64,000 nucleotides of DNA from Litoreibacter janthinus (GCF_900111945.1 NZ_FOYO01000001.1:3507922-3571921); one strand, 5' to 3'; shown: positions 1 to 8,274, counted from the first letter of the stretch. Numbers and translations: made by a program. The notes: generated from the sequence alone by a model not told the origin.

Positions 1-2
1 GG

Positions 3-1394
3 TCGCTCAGCCTTCGCCTTCGGATCTTCTTGTTTTTCTGCCTGATCGGTTTTGGCGGAATGGCGATTGTTCTGGGCGCGGTCTGGCTGGGCTATCGACA
101 ACTCGGTGATCAACAGGCGATGTCGGCCTTTTCCACAATCGCGATTGTGTCCGGGTTTGGATTGCTCGCGCTCGCCGCCTTTGTCTGGCGCTTGTTTGAC
201 GAGAATGTCAGTAAGCCGATCGAACATTTGGCGGCACAGTTCCGCATTCACTCGGCGGCTGACACCAAAACTGAAATCGACACATGCACAGCACAGTATC
301 TGGGCGATCTGGCCCCTGCCGCGACAGCCATTCATCAAAAACTTGCAACGGCCAGCCATGCAACAGCAGAAACTGTTGCGCAGAAAACAGCGCGGCTCGA
401 ACGCCAGCGCGGCCAGCTTATACGCATTCTGTCGGACATCCCCATCGCAGTAATCGTGGCGACACAGGATCATCAGATCGTCCTCTATGATGGGCAAGCC
501 GCCACCCTGATGGAGCGCGAAGCCCCTGCCCGTCTGAACGGGTCGGTCTTTGACTATCTGGACGAAGCGTCGCTGCGCAAAATCTTGTCAGAGATGGAAG
601 CAGACGGAACGAAACGACGCGCCATTACAATTAGCGGGCTTTCCGGCACCACCTATTCTGGGCATATCCGGAGCTTCGAAGGCAATGCAGGCTACACTTT
701 GATGCTGGAGCCGCTGGCATTCGATGCCGAGCGACCTTTGGTCTATGACTTCGACTTATTTGAGAAAAGCGGGCCAAGCCCCGCAAATGATAAGATCCTT
801 AAAGACCTCTGTTTCGTCGTATTCGATAGCGAAACGACCGGTCTAGATCCTGCCAAGGACGATGTTGTGCAGCTAGGCGCAATCCGTGTGGTGAACGGCA
901 AGATCATTGAAACCGAAGTGTTCGAGACCTTGGTAAACCCTGGCCGCCCGATCCCTCCAAGCTCAACCAAAGTGCACCATGTCAGCGACGCAATGGTTGT
1001 CGAAGCACCGCCGTTTTCGAAGGCGCGCGCCGATTTCCATCGCTTCTCAAAAGGGTCTGTTCTGGTCGCCCATAACGCGCCGTTCGACATGGCGTTTCTT
1101 CACCGCGACAAGCAAGCCGCCACGTTGCATTTCGACAATCCGGTTCTTGATACCGTGCATTTGTCAGCAATCGTTTTTGGCGGCTCTGCCGAGCATACCT
1201 TGGATGCCATTTGCGACAGGCTGAACATTGAAATTCGCCCAGACCTAAGACACACCGCCCTTGGAGACGCTATAGCAACTGCTCAGGTCCTTGTTGCGAT
1301 GCTCCCGATCCTAGAGGCCAGAGGGCTACGTAGCTTTGGCGAAGTCAGGGCTGAAATCCAAAAGCACAGCCGGATACTGAAAGTGCAAGAGTAG
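3..1394 (+). CDS. Membrane-anchored DEDDh 3'-5' exonuclease (DnaQ/epsilon-like), 5' end outside window
   Basis: The reading frame is open to the left edge, so the true start is probably just outside the window; a TTG at 30 is possible but cuts off a basic stretch (LRLR) ahead of the first membrane helix. Counting from that TTG, helices lie at about residues 1-25 and 34-56, followed by a HAMP/coiled linker to about 120, a PAS-like region at about 130-220, and an exonuclease domain at about 265-440. The nuclease carries the DEDDh set: FDSETTG (D, E), NAPFDMAFL (D), and H and D in RHTALGDA. The family removes nucleotides from DNA 3' ends. A membrane anchor and PAS-like region are unlike the replicative epsilon subunit, so a role in repair or nucleic-acid turnover at the membrane is inferred. 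Downstream the arsC-like gene follows in the same direction after about 105 bases. Confidence 0.85.
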   Translation, partial: SLSLRLRIFLFFCLIGFGGMAIVLGAVWLGYRQLGDQQAMSAFSTIAIVSGFGLLALAAFVWRLFDENVSKPIEHLAAQFRIHSAADTKTEIDTCTAQYLGDLAPAATAIHQKLATASHATAETVAQKTARLERQRGQLIRILSDIPIAVIVATQDHQIVLYDGQAATLMEREAPARLNGSVFDYLDEASLRKILSEMEADGTKRRAITISGLSGTTYSGHIRSFEGNAGYTLMLEPLAFDAERPLVYDFDLFEKSGPSPANDKILKDLCFVVFDSETTGLDPAKDDVVQLGAIRVVNGKIIETEVFETLVNPGRPIPPSSTKVHHVSDAMVVEAPPFSKARADFHRFSKGSVLVAHNAPFDMAFLHRDKQAATLHFDNPVLDTVHLSAIVFGGSAEHTLDAICDRLNIEIRPDLRHTALGDAIATAQVLVAMLPILEARGLRSFGEVRAEIQKHSRILKVQE

Positions 1395-1499
1395 CGCTGT
1401 CAGAAAGCCAAAAGCGCACATTTGGGGATTTTCTGTAACGGTTGCGTTGCGCACAGCGATGCGGGAAGTTGCGCAAGTATCACCACAGGAGATTGCGAC

Positions 1500-1829
1500 A
1501 TGATTATCTATGGATTGAACACCTGCGCAGTCTGCCAACGCGCACGAAAAGCGCTGGAAGGCGCGGGCATAGAAGTCAGCTTTCGCGATATCCGTGCCGA
1601 ACCCTTAGGCGACGATGAGCTCGCCGAACTCATTAATGAATTTGGTGATCGGCTCGTGGACAGGACGTCAAACGACTACCGTGCGCTGAATGATTGGCTA
1701 AAGAACTCTGAGGCGGAAGCCCAGATTTCCGCTCAGCCCAAGGTGATGGCACGCCCTGTCATTCGAGACGGCGACACACTTCATCTGGGTTGGGATGACG
1801 CCATTCAGGAAGCGCTTCTCCCAAACTGA
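1500..1829 (+). CDS. ArsC/Spx-family thioredoxin-fold protein
   Basis: This 109-residue protein has the short thioredoxin fold of the ArsC/YffB/Spx group. The N-terminus reads MIIYGLNTCAVCQRARKAL, with a CxxC at residues 9-12, then the DIRAEPL region, and RPVIRDGD near the C-terminus, the usual RPxl segment. The ATG at 1500 is chosen because AGGAG lies about seven bases upstream; an in-frame start at 1422 would add 26 unlikely residues. Some ArsC proteins reduce arsenate with glutathione/glutaredoxin, but YffB-like members have no proven arsenate activity and no arsenic gene lies nearby. A thiol-based reductase is therefore only a family-level call. Confidence 0.85.
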   Translation: MIIYGLNTCAVCQRARKALEGAGIEVSFRDIRAEPLGDDELAELINEFGDRLVDRTSNDYRALNDWLKNSEAEAQISAQPKVMARPVIRDGDTLHLGWDDAIQEALLPN

Positions 1830-1998
1830 CTATTCTTTGGTGCGCCATGCGTTTGGAACCACAAACGTGTCAGGCAAAGCTGGGATTGATGGTTGTCGGG
1901 GACGTCCAACGGGTTTGAAATGTCGACACGCCGTAATCACGTTCCATCGATATGCGCATCTTGCTACACACGAGCGACCTCTGCTCGCTGCAATCCAG

Positions 1999-2979
1999 TT
2001 ACGGCCATGGGTTAAGAATGATTTTTGGTGCAGCGACCCGGCCCTCCCGCAGGTCTTGGAATGCCTCATAGCCGTCGCTAAGTTTGCGGGTTTCCGTCCA
2101 GTTCAGAGGGCCAAGGCGTCCGTCAAAAATCGCGAGCGCCGTGTCGCGGAAATCCTGTGCGGTATAGGTGTAAGTGCCAATGAAGGTAATCTCTTGAAGT
2201 GTCGTCCGGCGCACATCCAGCCCCGGATTTTCGTCACCTAGCCCGACATGTGCAATGACACCGCCTGCCTCAACCAATTGAGAGGCGCTCGCTCGGGTTG
2301 CCCCAAACCCAACCGCATCGATCACAATGGGCGCGAAGTCCGTCGTCTTCTCAACAACGGTGTGTCCGCAATGATCTGTCAGAAATGCACGTCGAGCGGC
2401 GTTCGGCTCCACGATCAGAACGTCATCAACCTCCATCGCTTTCAAAGCAAGCGCTGCCGCAAGCCCAATGGCACCGCCGCCAATCACCACGGCACGGCGC
2501 TCCATTGACGGGTGAAGTGCGCCGAGGGCCAATCTTGCGGCATGCCAGCTGACTGCGAGCGGTTCGGCAAGGGCAGCTTTCTCAAGGGGGACGCCCGACG
2601 GAACCTCAACCAAATTGCGCATGGGCATCGCAACGTATTGAGCGAATGCCCCCTCACGCGGCTGCATAGAGATAATCTGACGCTCTGGACAAAGATTCTC
2701 GCGCCCTGCTTTGCAAGCGTTGCAAGCCATGCAGGTGACCAATGGGTTGACCGTCACTCGCATCCCGTCATTCGGTCCGCCTTGAATGACGCCTGCCGCT
2801 TCATGACCAAGCACTAACGGCGCGGGGCGACGCGAGTCATGGCCAAGATACGCATGCATGTCGGACCCGCAGATTCCGACGGCTTCAACACGGATTAAGT
2901 ACTCTCCATCTCTAGGCGTGGGGTCAGGAACATCCCGATAACCTAATGTCTCTACACCATCATAAACCAGAGCTTTCAT
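1999..2979 (-). CDS. hpsP: Zinc-dependent medium-chain alcohol dehydrogenase, HpsP-like
   Basis: A 326-residue MDR-family dehydrogenase. Catalytic-zinc residues are in CGSDMH (about 36-41) and GHEAAG; the structural-zinc loop is CMACNACKAGRENLC; the nucleotide fold starts at VIGGGAIGLAAALA. The start is the ATG at 2979, giving MKALVYDG, a typical family N-terminus. It overlaps the stop of the SDR gene upstream by four bases (ATGA), so the two are translationally coupled. In 2,3-dihydroxypropane-1-sulfonate (DHPS) degradation, hpsP and hpsO encode DHPS 2-dehydrogenases that interconvert the enantiomers via the ketone so that HpsN can oxidise one form. The assignment depends on the hpsN-like neighbour; alone, the protein would be called a sorbitol/threonine dehydrogenase-like enzyme. 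Confidence 0.75.
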   Translation of the reverse strand: MKALVYDGVETLGYRDVPDPTPRDGEYLIRVEAVGICGSDMHAYLGHDSRRPAPLVLGHEAAGVIQGGPNDGMRVTVNPLVTCMACNACKAGRENLCPERQIISMQPREGAFAQYVAMPMRNLVEVPSGVPLEKAALAEPLAVSWHAARLALGALHPSMERRAVVIGGGAIGLAAALALKAMEVDDVLIVEPNAARRAFLTDHCGHTVVEKTTDFAPIVIDAVGFGATRASASQLVEAGGVIAHVGLGDENPGLDVRRTTLQEITFIGTYTYTAQDFRDTALAIFDGRLGPLNWTETRKLSDGYEAFQDLREGRVAAPKIILNPWP

Positions 2980-3737
2980 TTTGCGGTAAACCCCCCGTCG
3001 ACCATTAGCACTTGTCCCGTCACGTATCTGGACGCGTCGGAGCATAAGAACAGAACAGGGCCGTCGATGTCTTGCAATGTACCGTTGCGCCCCACACAGG
3101 TTTGGGCCGCATTGCGTGCGGCTCGATCTTCATCACCGAAGACCGCCGCCGTCAGTTCCGTGGGAAAGAACCCCGGCCCGATCGCGTTGGCAGTGATCCC
3201 AAACGGTGACCAAGCTTCGGCCATGGCACGAGTCAGCTGGGAGATCCCCCCTTTGCTTGCACCGTAAGCAATGCCACCCGGAAACGCGCGCGTCGTTTGT
3301 AGGGACGCAAAGTTCACAATCCGACCCCATCCCTTTGCTTTCATCGCAGGCACTAGCGCCTGGCTCAGAAAAAACGGCGCTGTCAGGTTAAGGGCCAACG
3401 TCTGATCCCACCCCGCATCCGTTACATCGTCCGCCGCCTCGCGGGTATTCACTCCCGCGGCATGGAGCACGATATCAGGGGCGCCAAATGGGGCGGAAAT
3501 GTCCGCGACAAGCTGCTCAATCCCGGACCGGTCGGCCACGTCGGCAACCACGGCGGCTGCCGCCGATCCAACTTCATTCTGAAAGCTCTCAAGTGCGCCA
3601 GCACGTCGGGCAACACCGACGACTTTTGCCCCTGCAGATGCAAGCACGATGGCCGCCCGACGCCCCAATCCCGAGCTGGCTCCGGTGACACAGGCCACCT
3701 TACCGCTGACGTCGAAGAGTGAGGACGCGTTATCCAT
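2976..3737 (-). CDS. hpsO: Short-chain dehydrogenase/reductase, HpsO-like
   Basis: A 253-residue classical SDR. It shows the cofactor loop TGASSGLG near residue 18, an HAAG version of the NNAG motif, and the catalytic Ser/Tyr/Lys set in FASLQ and YGASK. It ends VTGQVLMVDGG, typical of the family. The ATG at 3737 is chosen because it gives MDNASSLFDVSGKVACVTG and overlaps the 3' end of the hisD-like gene by eight bases; an upstream in-frame start would be buried inside that gene. The next gene overlaps by four bases. By family and context it is the second DHPS 2-dehydrogenase; substrate is inferred, not visible in the protein. Confidence 0.78.
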   Translation of the reverse strand: MDNASSLFDVSGKVACVTGASSGLGRRAAIVLASAGAKVVGVARRAGALESFQNEVGSAAAAVVADVADRSGIEQLVADISAPFGAPDIVLHAAGVNTREAADDVTDAGWDQTLALNLTAPFFLSQALVPAMKAKGWGRIVNFASLQTTRAFPGGIAYGASKGGISQLTRAMAEAWSPFGITANAIGPGFFPTELTAAVFGDEDRAARNAAQTCVGRNGTLQDIDGPVLFLCSDASRYVTGQVLMVDGGFTAK

Positions 3738-5037
3738 TGGACGAGAGGTCAAAATTCTCGCCTGGGAAATACTTGGCCAACCGCACATCTGCCGCCCGTG
3801 CGTGGCCTTCCATACCTTCAAGGCGCGATATCCGAGCCGTGGCTTCTGCGACAGCCTTGGACCCCTCGCGCGTAGCACGCTGCCATGTGACGATTTTCAT
3901 ATACTTATGAACGGAAAGCCCGCCGGTGTAGCTAGCAGCACCCGATGTCGGTAATACGTGGTTTGTACCGGTCGCTTTGTCGCCATAGGAAACGGTGGTT
4001 TCTTCGCCCAGAAACAACGACCCGTAGCAGGTTAGATTCTCCAACCACCAATCAAGGTCCTCTGCCTGAACCGTCAAATGCTCGGGCGCATATTCATCAG
4101 AACACGCGGCCATATCCACACGATCTTTACAGATGATCACCTCTGCATAATCACGCCACGCAGCGAACGCATTGTCGCGGTTCAGTTCCGGCAAGTCCTC
4201 GATCAAGTCAGGGACAAGCGCCATTACCTTTTCAGCCAGCTCACGGTCATCGGTCACGAGCCAGACAGGCGAGTTGTATCCGTGCTCCGCCTGAGACACC
4301 AAGTCCGTCGCGACGATATGGGCGTCCGCATTTTTATCGGCCAGCACAAGGCTATCTGTCGGACCTGCGATCATATCAATGCCTATGCGACCGAACAAAA
4401 TGCGTTTGGCTTCGGCCACGAATTGATTGCCCGGCCCGACAAGAATGTTCGCCTTCGGGAGGCCGAACAAACCAAACGTCATGGCTGCCACTCCCTGCAC
4501 GCCGCCCATAGCGAGGATGTTGTCCGCTCCGCAAATGTGCGCCGCATAGACGATCGCGGGCGCCACACCGACATCAGGGCGGGGCGGTGAGCAAGCAGTA
4601 ATATTCTTGCAACCTGCTACTTTGGCTGTAGTCACCGTCATGATTGCCGACGCGATATGGCTATAGCGCCCCCCGGGCACATAGCAGCCGGCCGCATCCA
4701 CCGGTATCGACTTTTGCCCAGCCAGAAAGCCTGGAACAATCTCCACTTCAACGTCCGCAACGGTGCTCTTTTGCAACTCAGCGAAGCGTTTGACGTTGTC
4801 ATGGGCGAACCGAATATCTGCCTTTAGCTTTTCTGGCACCAACGAGGTCGCTGCTTCAATTTCGGCTTGGGTCATCAAGACGTTGCCGTGGTACCGATCA
4901 AACTTAGCAGCGTATTCCAAAGCCTTGGCGTCACCGCCCTTTTCAATATCAGACAGGATGTCCGTCACAATCTTGTGGGTTTCAGACGCGTCCGACCTGG
5001 AGGTTAGGGAGGCTTTCTTCAGATACTCTCGGGTCAT
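3730..5037 (-). CDS. hpsN: Sulfopropanediol 3-dehydrogenase (HisD-fold), HpsN
   Basis: A 435-residue protein of the histidinol dehydrogenase family. It carries the family blocks YVPGGRY, GGVQGVAAM, NILVGPGNQFVAEAKR, DMIAGPTDS, QAEHG and EYAPEHL, with the zinc/catalytic Gln and His residues. There is no histidine biosynthesis gene nearby; instead it is followed by overlapping SDR and zinc dehydrogenase genes, the arrangement known for hpsN-hpsO-hpsP. HpsN oxidises (R)-2,3-dihydroxypropane-1-sulfonate twice with NAD to sulfolactate. The Shine-Dalgarno (AGGAACG) overlaps the stop codon of the truncated transporter gene upstream, so hpsN was originally coupled to transporter translation. True histidinol dehydrogenase is the alternative but fits the context poorly. 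Confidence 0.82.
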   Translation of the reverse strand: MTREYLKKASLTSRSDASETHKIVTDILSDIEKGGDAKALEYAAKFDRYHGNVLMTQAEIEAATSLVPEKLKADIRFAHDNVKRFAELQKSTVADVEVEIVPGFLAGQKSIPVDAAGCYVPGGRYSHIASAIMTVTTAKVAGCKNITACSPPRPDVGVAPAIVYAAHICGADNILAMGGVQGVAAMTFGLFGLPKANILVGPGNQFVAEAKRILFGRIGIDMIAGPTDSLVLADKNADAHIVATDLVSQAEHGYNSPVWLVTDDRELAEKVMALVPDLIEDLPELNRDNAFAAWRDYAEVIICKDRVDMAACSDEYAPEHLTVQAEDLDWWLENLTCYGSLFLGEETTVSYGDKATGTNHVLPTSGAASYTGGLSVHKYMKIVTWQRATREGSKAVAEATARISRLEGMEGHARAADVRLAKYFPGENFDLSSNG

Positions 5038-5045
5038 GGACGTTC

Positions 5046-5267
5046 CTATTTATTGTGATCAGACAGAAGGGCCGTGGAAGCGGCAGGCATGTAAGCGGTG
5101 AATAAAACAACCACTAACATGCACAAGACAAACGGAATCGCTCGCACAGTGATCGTCAGCATCGGTTCACCAGTTATATCCGACACCACAAAAAGGTTGA
5201 GGCCAAGGGGTGACGTAATAAAACCCAATCCTGGAGGGTCTATCATCGTGATGCAAAAATCAGGCCT
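5046..5267 (-). pseudogene. C-terminal remnant of TRAP transporter large permease (DctM type)
   Basis: The minus-strand frame encodes about 74 residues that match the extreme C-terminus of DctM-type TRAP permeases: GFITSPLGLNLFVV corresponds to the conserved GLITPPVGLNLFVV segment, then one hydrophobic helix (IPFVLCMLVVVLFTAY) and a short polar tail. Intact family members are about 430 residues. The frame is closed by a stop at 5268-5270 and no transporter-like sequence is seen upstream, so more than four fifths of the gene is gone. Spacing to hpsN (eight bases, ribosome site overlapping the stop) is that of an intact operon. It is most simply the scar of a deletion that removed the DHPS uptake system. 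Confidence 0.8.
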
Positions 5268-5270
5268 CTA

Positions 5271-5811
5271 CGCACGGGCTTACTTAAAAGATGCCCGCCT
5301 AACGCGACGGATATCCCCCAAGGTGTCCGCTCAAAGTTGGAGGGGACCTGGGACCAAAATTACTATGTGCTGCCCCATGTAGCAAACCACATAGATATAA
5401 TCTGACGGCAGACACGGTTGCAAACTGGGTCACGTCACCCTGCGAGGCTTGGATAAAGTCCTTCGTTGCCAAGTCGCTTTATGTTGGCCCGCATCTATCG
5501 ATCTATTTCCGTAACCGGCGGGCGAGATCTTGTGACATCAATTGCGTTGATTGCAGAAGCATTCGGTTGATCCTCGACACCCAACACGAGAGCATCCCAA
5601 ATCCACTTAGGTGAGCGGTATCGGCTAAAGGTTGAAATAGCCGATGAAGTTTAGTCCGACCCATTGCGCGATAGACCAGTGGCGTCCACAATGCTGCAAC
5701 GGCACAACGCCACATTCAACAATGGATCGAATGGTGTGCCGAATTATTTGCTGGCCAAACCTATTGCGATAATCTCATTTCGATATCCAAATCTCGGCAA
5801 GGAAACCGTTG
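5271..5811. other. Non-coding stretch upstream of the hps remnant
   Basis: About 540 bases without a convincing gene. A minus-strand frame at 5503-5715 (70 codons) resembles nothing I recognise, has no good ribosome site and is not supported. The stretch probably contains the deletion junction of the TRAP transporter genes. Confidence 0.5.
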
Positions 5812-6228
5812 ATGATAGCCTATGTTACAGTCGGTGCCGATGATATTGCCCGAGCGAAACGGTTTTATTCGGCGTTCCTCCCTGCCCTTGACTATGGGCT
5901 GGAAGAAGGTGCTGAAGGACTTAGCTACGTGTTGCCTGTACAACCCGGGCAAACACTTCAACTGCCGGATTTCTACGTCAAACCAACCTTCAACAGACAT
6001 CCGGCAACAGCTGGCAACGGTGCCATGGTTGCATTTGAGGCTCGCAGCCAAAATCAGGTTCGTGATCTTCACGCCGCCGCACTTGCCGCTGGCGGCCATG
6101 ACGAGGGTCAGCCCGGTTTTCGCGCTGCGTATGGTCCCCACTTTTATGTTGGATACCTGCGTGATCCTCAAGGCAACAAGATAGCCCTGTTCTCCAACGA
6201 TCCGAACGAACCCGGACGAGAGGGATAA
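5812..6228 (+). CDS. VOC/glyoxalase-superfamily protein
   Basis: A 138-residue single-domain protein of the vicinal oxygen chelate fold. It begins MIAYVTVGADDIARAKRFYSA, the usual first strand and helix, and ends FYVGYLRDPQGNKIALFS, the classic last strand. Only some metal-ligand positions of true glyoxalase I are evident, so it could be a dioxygenase, lyase or resistance-type binder. The ATG at 5812 has AAGGAAA upstream; a TTG one codon earlier is less likely. It stands alone, and the 290 bases downstream show no recognisable gene. Confidence 0.85.
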   Translation: MIAYVTVGADDIARAKRFYSAFLPALDYGLEEGAEGLSYVLPVQPGQTLQLPDFYVKPTFNRHPATAGNGAMVAFEARSQNQVRDLHAAALAAGGHDEGQPGFRAAYGPHFYVGYLRDPQGNKIALFSNDPNEPGREG

Positions 6229-6518
6229 CATAGTTCCTAAGGCTCGAAAGCGCCGTGTTCGCGGGTCAAACATATGGGTCAGCCAGCAAAACGCGATTTC
6301 TGAAGCGTGGCCCAACTGCGAAGTTTCAAACCACCATGATCCTCGATGAAGACAAAAGGGGGTGCTGAACGATCTCCCCCCGTGATAACAGCCATGCGCC
6401 GCATTCCGGCATCTCGGCAAGTCGGGTTCGAACCTGAAGCTCCCCTCCTTGCGACGTCGCCGCCCTCGGTCCAACGGTAAGTTGACGGTCACAACCAGCA
6501 AGAATGAAAGTTCTTTAT

Positions 6519-6998
6519 TTACAATAGAATATCTTCGACCAGCAGCGAAAAGAGCTGGCTCTTGCCGCTGACTCCTGCCTTTCTGTAAATAGCCGTGCAT
6601 TGTGCCTTCACTGTCCCAACGCGCGTTTGCCGTAAATCTGCGATTTCGGACAATGACATACCCTTCAGCACGAACCATGCGACTTCAGTTTCAGCGTTCG
6701 TCAGGCCAAGCTTGGCAAAGTAGTCTTCGACCACGGATGCGAACTCACCAGATGTGAGACGTCGTGCAGTTTCGGCGCGGTGCGTGGCGCTTTGGGCGAC
6801 CAAAGCCAGACGGATGCCAAGTACGGCCCCAAGAATTAAGCCGACGCTGGCACCTGCTTCGACGAGTTCGCGTGCATTCCACCGGAGCGGAACCGATGGA
6901 ATACCCAAAACAGAGGCCACGATCTCCCAAAGGAAGTAAGCACCGCATAGACCTTGAATAATGACGAGGACCCACACGATCCAAGGACGGGTCAGCAT
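6519..6998 (-). CDS. Membrane-tethered LuxR/GerE-type HTH regulator
   Basis: About 159 residues (a GTG at 7025 would add nine). Two hydrophobic segments occupy roughly residues 5-30 and 42-65, followed by a charged linker and a C-terminal LuxR-type helix-turn-helix (LTNAETEVAWFVLKGMSLSE, then RVGTVKAQCTAIYRKAGV). The arrangement suggests a DNA-binding domain held on the inner face of the cytoplasmic membrane, with no receiver or ligand domain. The ATG at 6998 has a CAGGTC-like site upstream but the start is uncertain. Two small secreted-protein genes lie directly upstream in the same direction and may be its partners or targets; that link is inferred from position only. Confidence 0.75.
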   Translation of the reverse strand: MLTRPWIVWVLVIIQGLCGAYFLWEIVASVLGIPSVPLRWNARELVEAGASVGLILGAVLGIRLALVAQSATHRAETARRLTSGEFASVVEDYFAKLGLTNAETEVAWFVLKGMSLSEIADLRQTRVGTVKAQCTAIYRKAGVSGKSQLFSLLVEDILL

Positions 6999-7051
6999 AG
7001 CTTGACCTGCGCAATGCTGCGCCACGTTTGATTTTTTGACATCACGTTGTT

Positions 7052-7438
7052 TTAGCCGTTCCCGCCAATGCCACCGCCGCCAGTCCCGCCACCAGGGGCG
7101 CTCCCGTCAGGTGTAGCAGGCCCTTTTGGCCCGGGCTTGCCACCTTTAGAGCTTGTCGGGCGAGCCGGAGCACCTGTTGACGGAGAGGTCACTGCAAAAG
7201 TCTGGTCGCGCAAGATCTCACCCGACGTTCTGTTTAAAACAACTTCACGCTCGTTCGTTTCACTTTGTGCAGTAATCACAATGCGCCCGAGCCAAGATCT
7301 TCGAACCTCTGTGACCGTGTAGCCGTTCGACTGAAGCCGCGCGACAACTGCGTCGGCGACAGTGTCCTGCGCGTATGCTGCGGAGGTCAGGCACAAGACT
7401 GTCAAAATGCTTGCCGAGGCCAGTAAATTCCACTTCAT
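7052..7438 (-). CDS. Secreted PepSY-like protein with glycine-rich tail
   Basis: A 128-residue protein with a clear signal peptide (hydrophobic stretch from about residue 4, ending SAAYAQ at about 24). The body, residues 25-75, includes NGYTVTEVRRSWLGRIVITA and VVLNRTSGEILRD, which resembles the PepSY fold of periplasmic proteins. The last 45 residues are Pro/Gly/Ser-rich and end in a glycine run, probably disordered. The ATG at 7438 follows AAGGAAAG at good spacing; the longer frame starting at 7489 has no such site. It lies between the membrane-bound regulator gene and another secreted-protein gene on the same strand. Function unknown. Confidence 0.72.
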   Translation of the reverse strand: MKWNLLASASILTVLCLTSAAYAQDTVADAVVARLQSNGYTVTEVRRSWLGRIVITAQSETNEREVVLNRTSGEILRDQTFAVTSPSTGAPARPTSSKGGKPGPKGPATPDGSAPGGGTGGGGIGGNG

Positions 7439-7516
7439 GAGTTCTTTCCTTTGGTCGCGTGGTTTGGCTAAGCCGTCACTGCGCAGCATGTCAACTGATA
7501 CACCGTGGACTCAGGT

Positions 7517-7930
7517 CTAATTGAAGATGAGATCGCCTTGGCTTGCATGGTTCGGGCCGATCCCCTGAAAGAACAACTGATCCCCAATGAAACGGCGATC
7601 ATCATCGCTTAGGCTTGAGACATCGATGTCAGTCAAGGAAACCACCTCGCCAGTGATTGGGTCGACTACGAGAACACCTGCACCCCCCTCTGGTAAGTCG
7701 GACGCCAGATCGTATATCTGGGTTCGATAGCCCTTAGTCGCCGACGCGCCGCCATCGTCATTGCGCAGGCCTTGCGAGTAGGCTTCGGACGCCGACTCTG
7801 TAAAAAAGACGGCTTCACCTGAATTTGGGTCGATAATCAGCATTTCGTCGGCAAATGTGAGCGTCGTAGAGGTAAGGGCCAAAACGGCTGCCACCACATT
7901 CATTGCGGACGTGTTGAAAGGGTTGGACAT
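7517..7930 (-). CDS. Small secreted protein of unknown function
   Basis: A 137-residue protein with an N-terminal hydrophobic segment (residues 9-27, ending LTFADE), so probably exported. The mature part is acidic and contains two similar units, MLIIDPNSGEAVFFTE and VLVVDPITGEVVSLTD, which look like an internal duplication of a short beta-hairpin. No family recognised. A weak GAGAAG ribosome site precedes the ATG. It heads a likely minus-strand unit with the PepSY-like and LuxR-type genes. Confidence 0.6.
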   Translation of the reverse strand: MSNPFNTSAMNVVAAVLALTSTTLTFADEMLIIDPNSGEAVFFTESASEAYSQGLRNDDGGASATKGYRTQIYDLASDLPEGGAGVLVVDPITGEVVSLTDIDVSSLSDDDRRFIGDQLFFQGIGPNHASQGDLIFN

Positions 7931-8043
7931 AGTCAGTTCTTCTCACTGTTAAGGTTTTGAACACGGCTGGAAGTCCCCGTGGCATGTCCCAGTGTTGGAC
8001 GACTTCAAGCACTTGCGATATTGATCTAGGGTCGGGTTTTCGC

Positions 8044-8167
8044 GGCCCTAAGCCAAAGTCATAGAGCTATTCTTTGGCGATCTCAGCGGTTGAAACCGCG
8101 CAGCCGGAATGGCTAAGAAGCCCAATTTTTCGAAACGTCAGCTGTCCTATCACTTTGGCTTAGGGCC
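8044..8167. repeat. 124-bp segment bounded by perfect 16-bp inverted repeats
   Basis: The 16 bases at 8044-8059 are exactly the reverse complement of 8152-8167, separated by 92 bases. No target-site duplication is visible outside the repeats. It lies in the 344-base gap between divergent genes at 7930 and 8275, which otherwise shows no gene. It could be a small non-autonomous mobile element or a long-range regulatory stem. Confidence 0.6.
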
Positions 8168-8274
8168 ACTCATACGGCCCCTTTGTCCAATAGTGGCGCG
8201 CAGAATTTCCCGTCACTTCCTGCGGTCAGTCGCGCCCTATCAGGGCTCACCCCACCACATAAAATGGACAAAGC

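Noticed and set aside
3730..5037. Histidine biosynthesis hisD
   Set aside because: Fold is HisD, but no his genes are present and overlapping SDR and zinc dehydrogenase genes match the hps arrangement better.
5503..5715. 70-codon minus-strand frame upstream of the hps remnant
   Set aside because: No ribosome site, no similarity I recognise; not enough to call a gene.
6413..6440. tRNA-like GGGTTCGAACC segment
   Set aside because: Only a T-arm-like word; no acceptor, D or anticodon arms can be formed around it.
5761..6678. 305-codon minus-strand frame over the VOC gene and the gap after it
   Set aside because: No start signal, no recognisable protein, and it overlaps a well-supported VOC gene.
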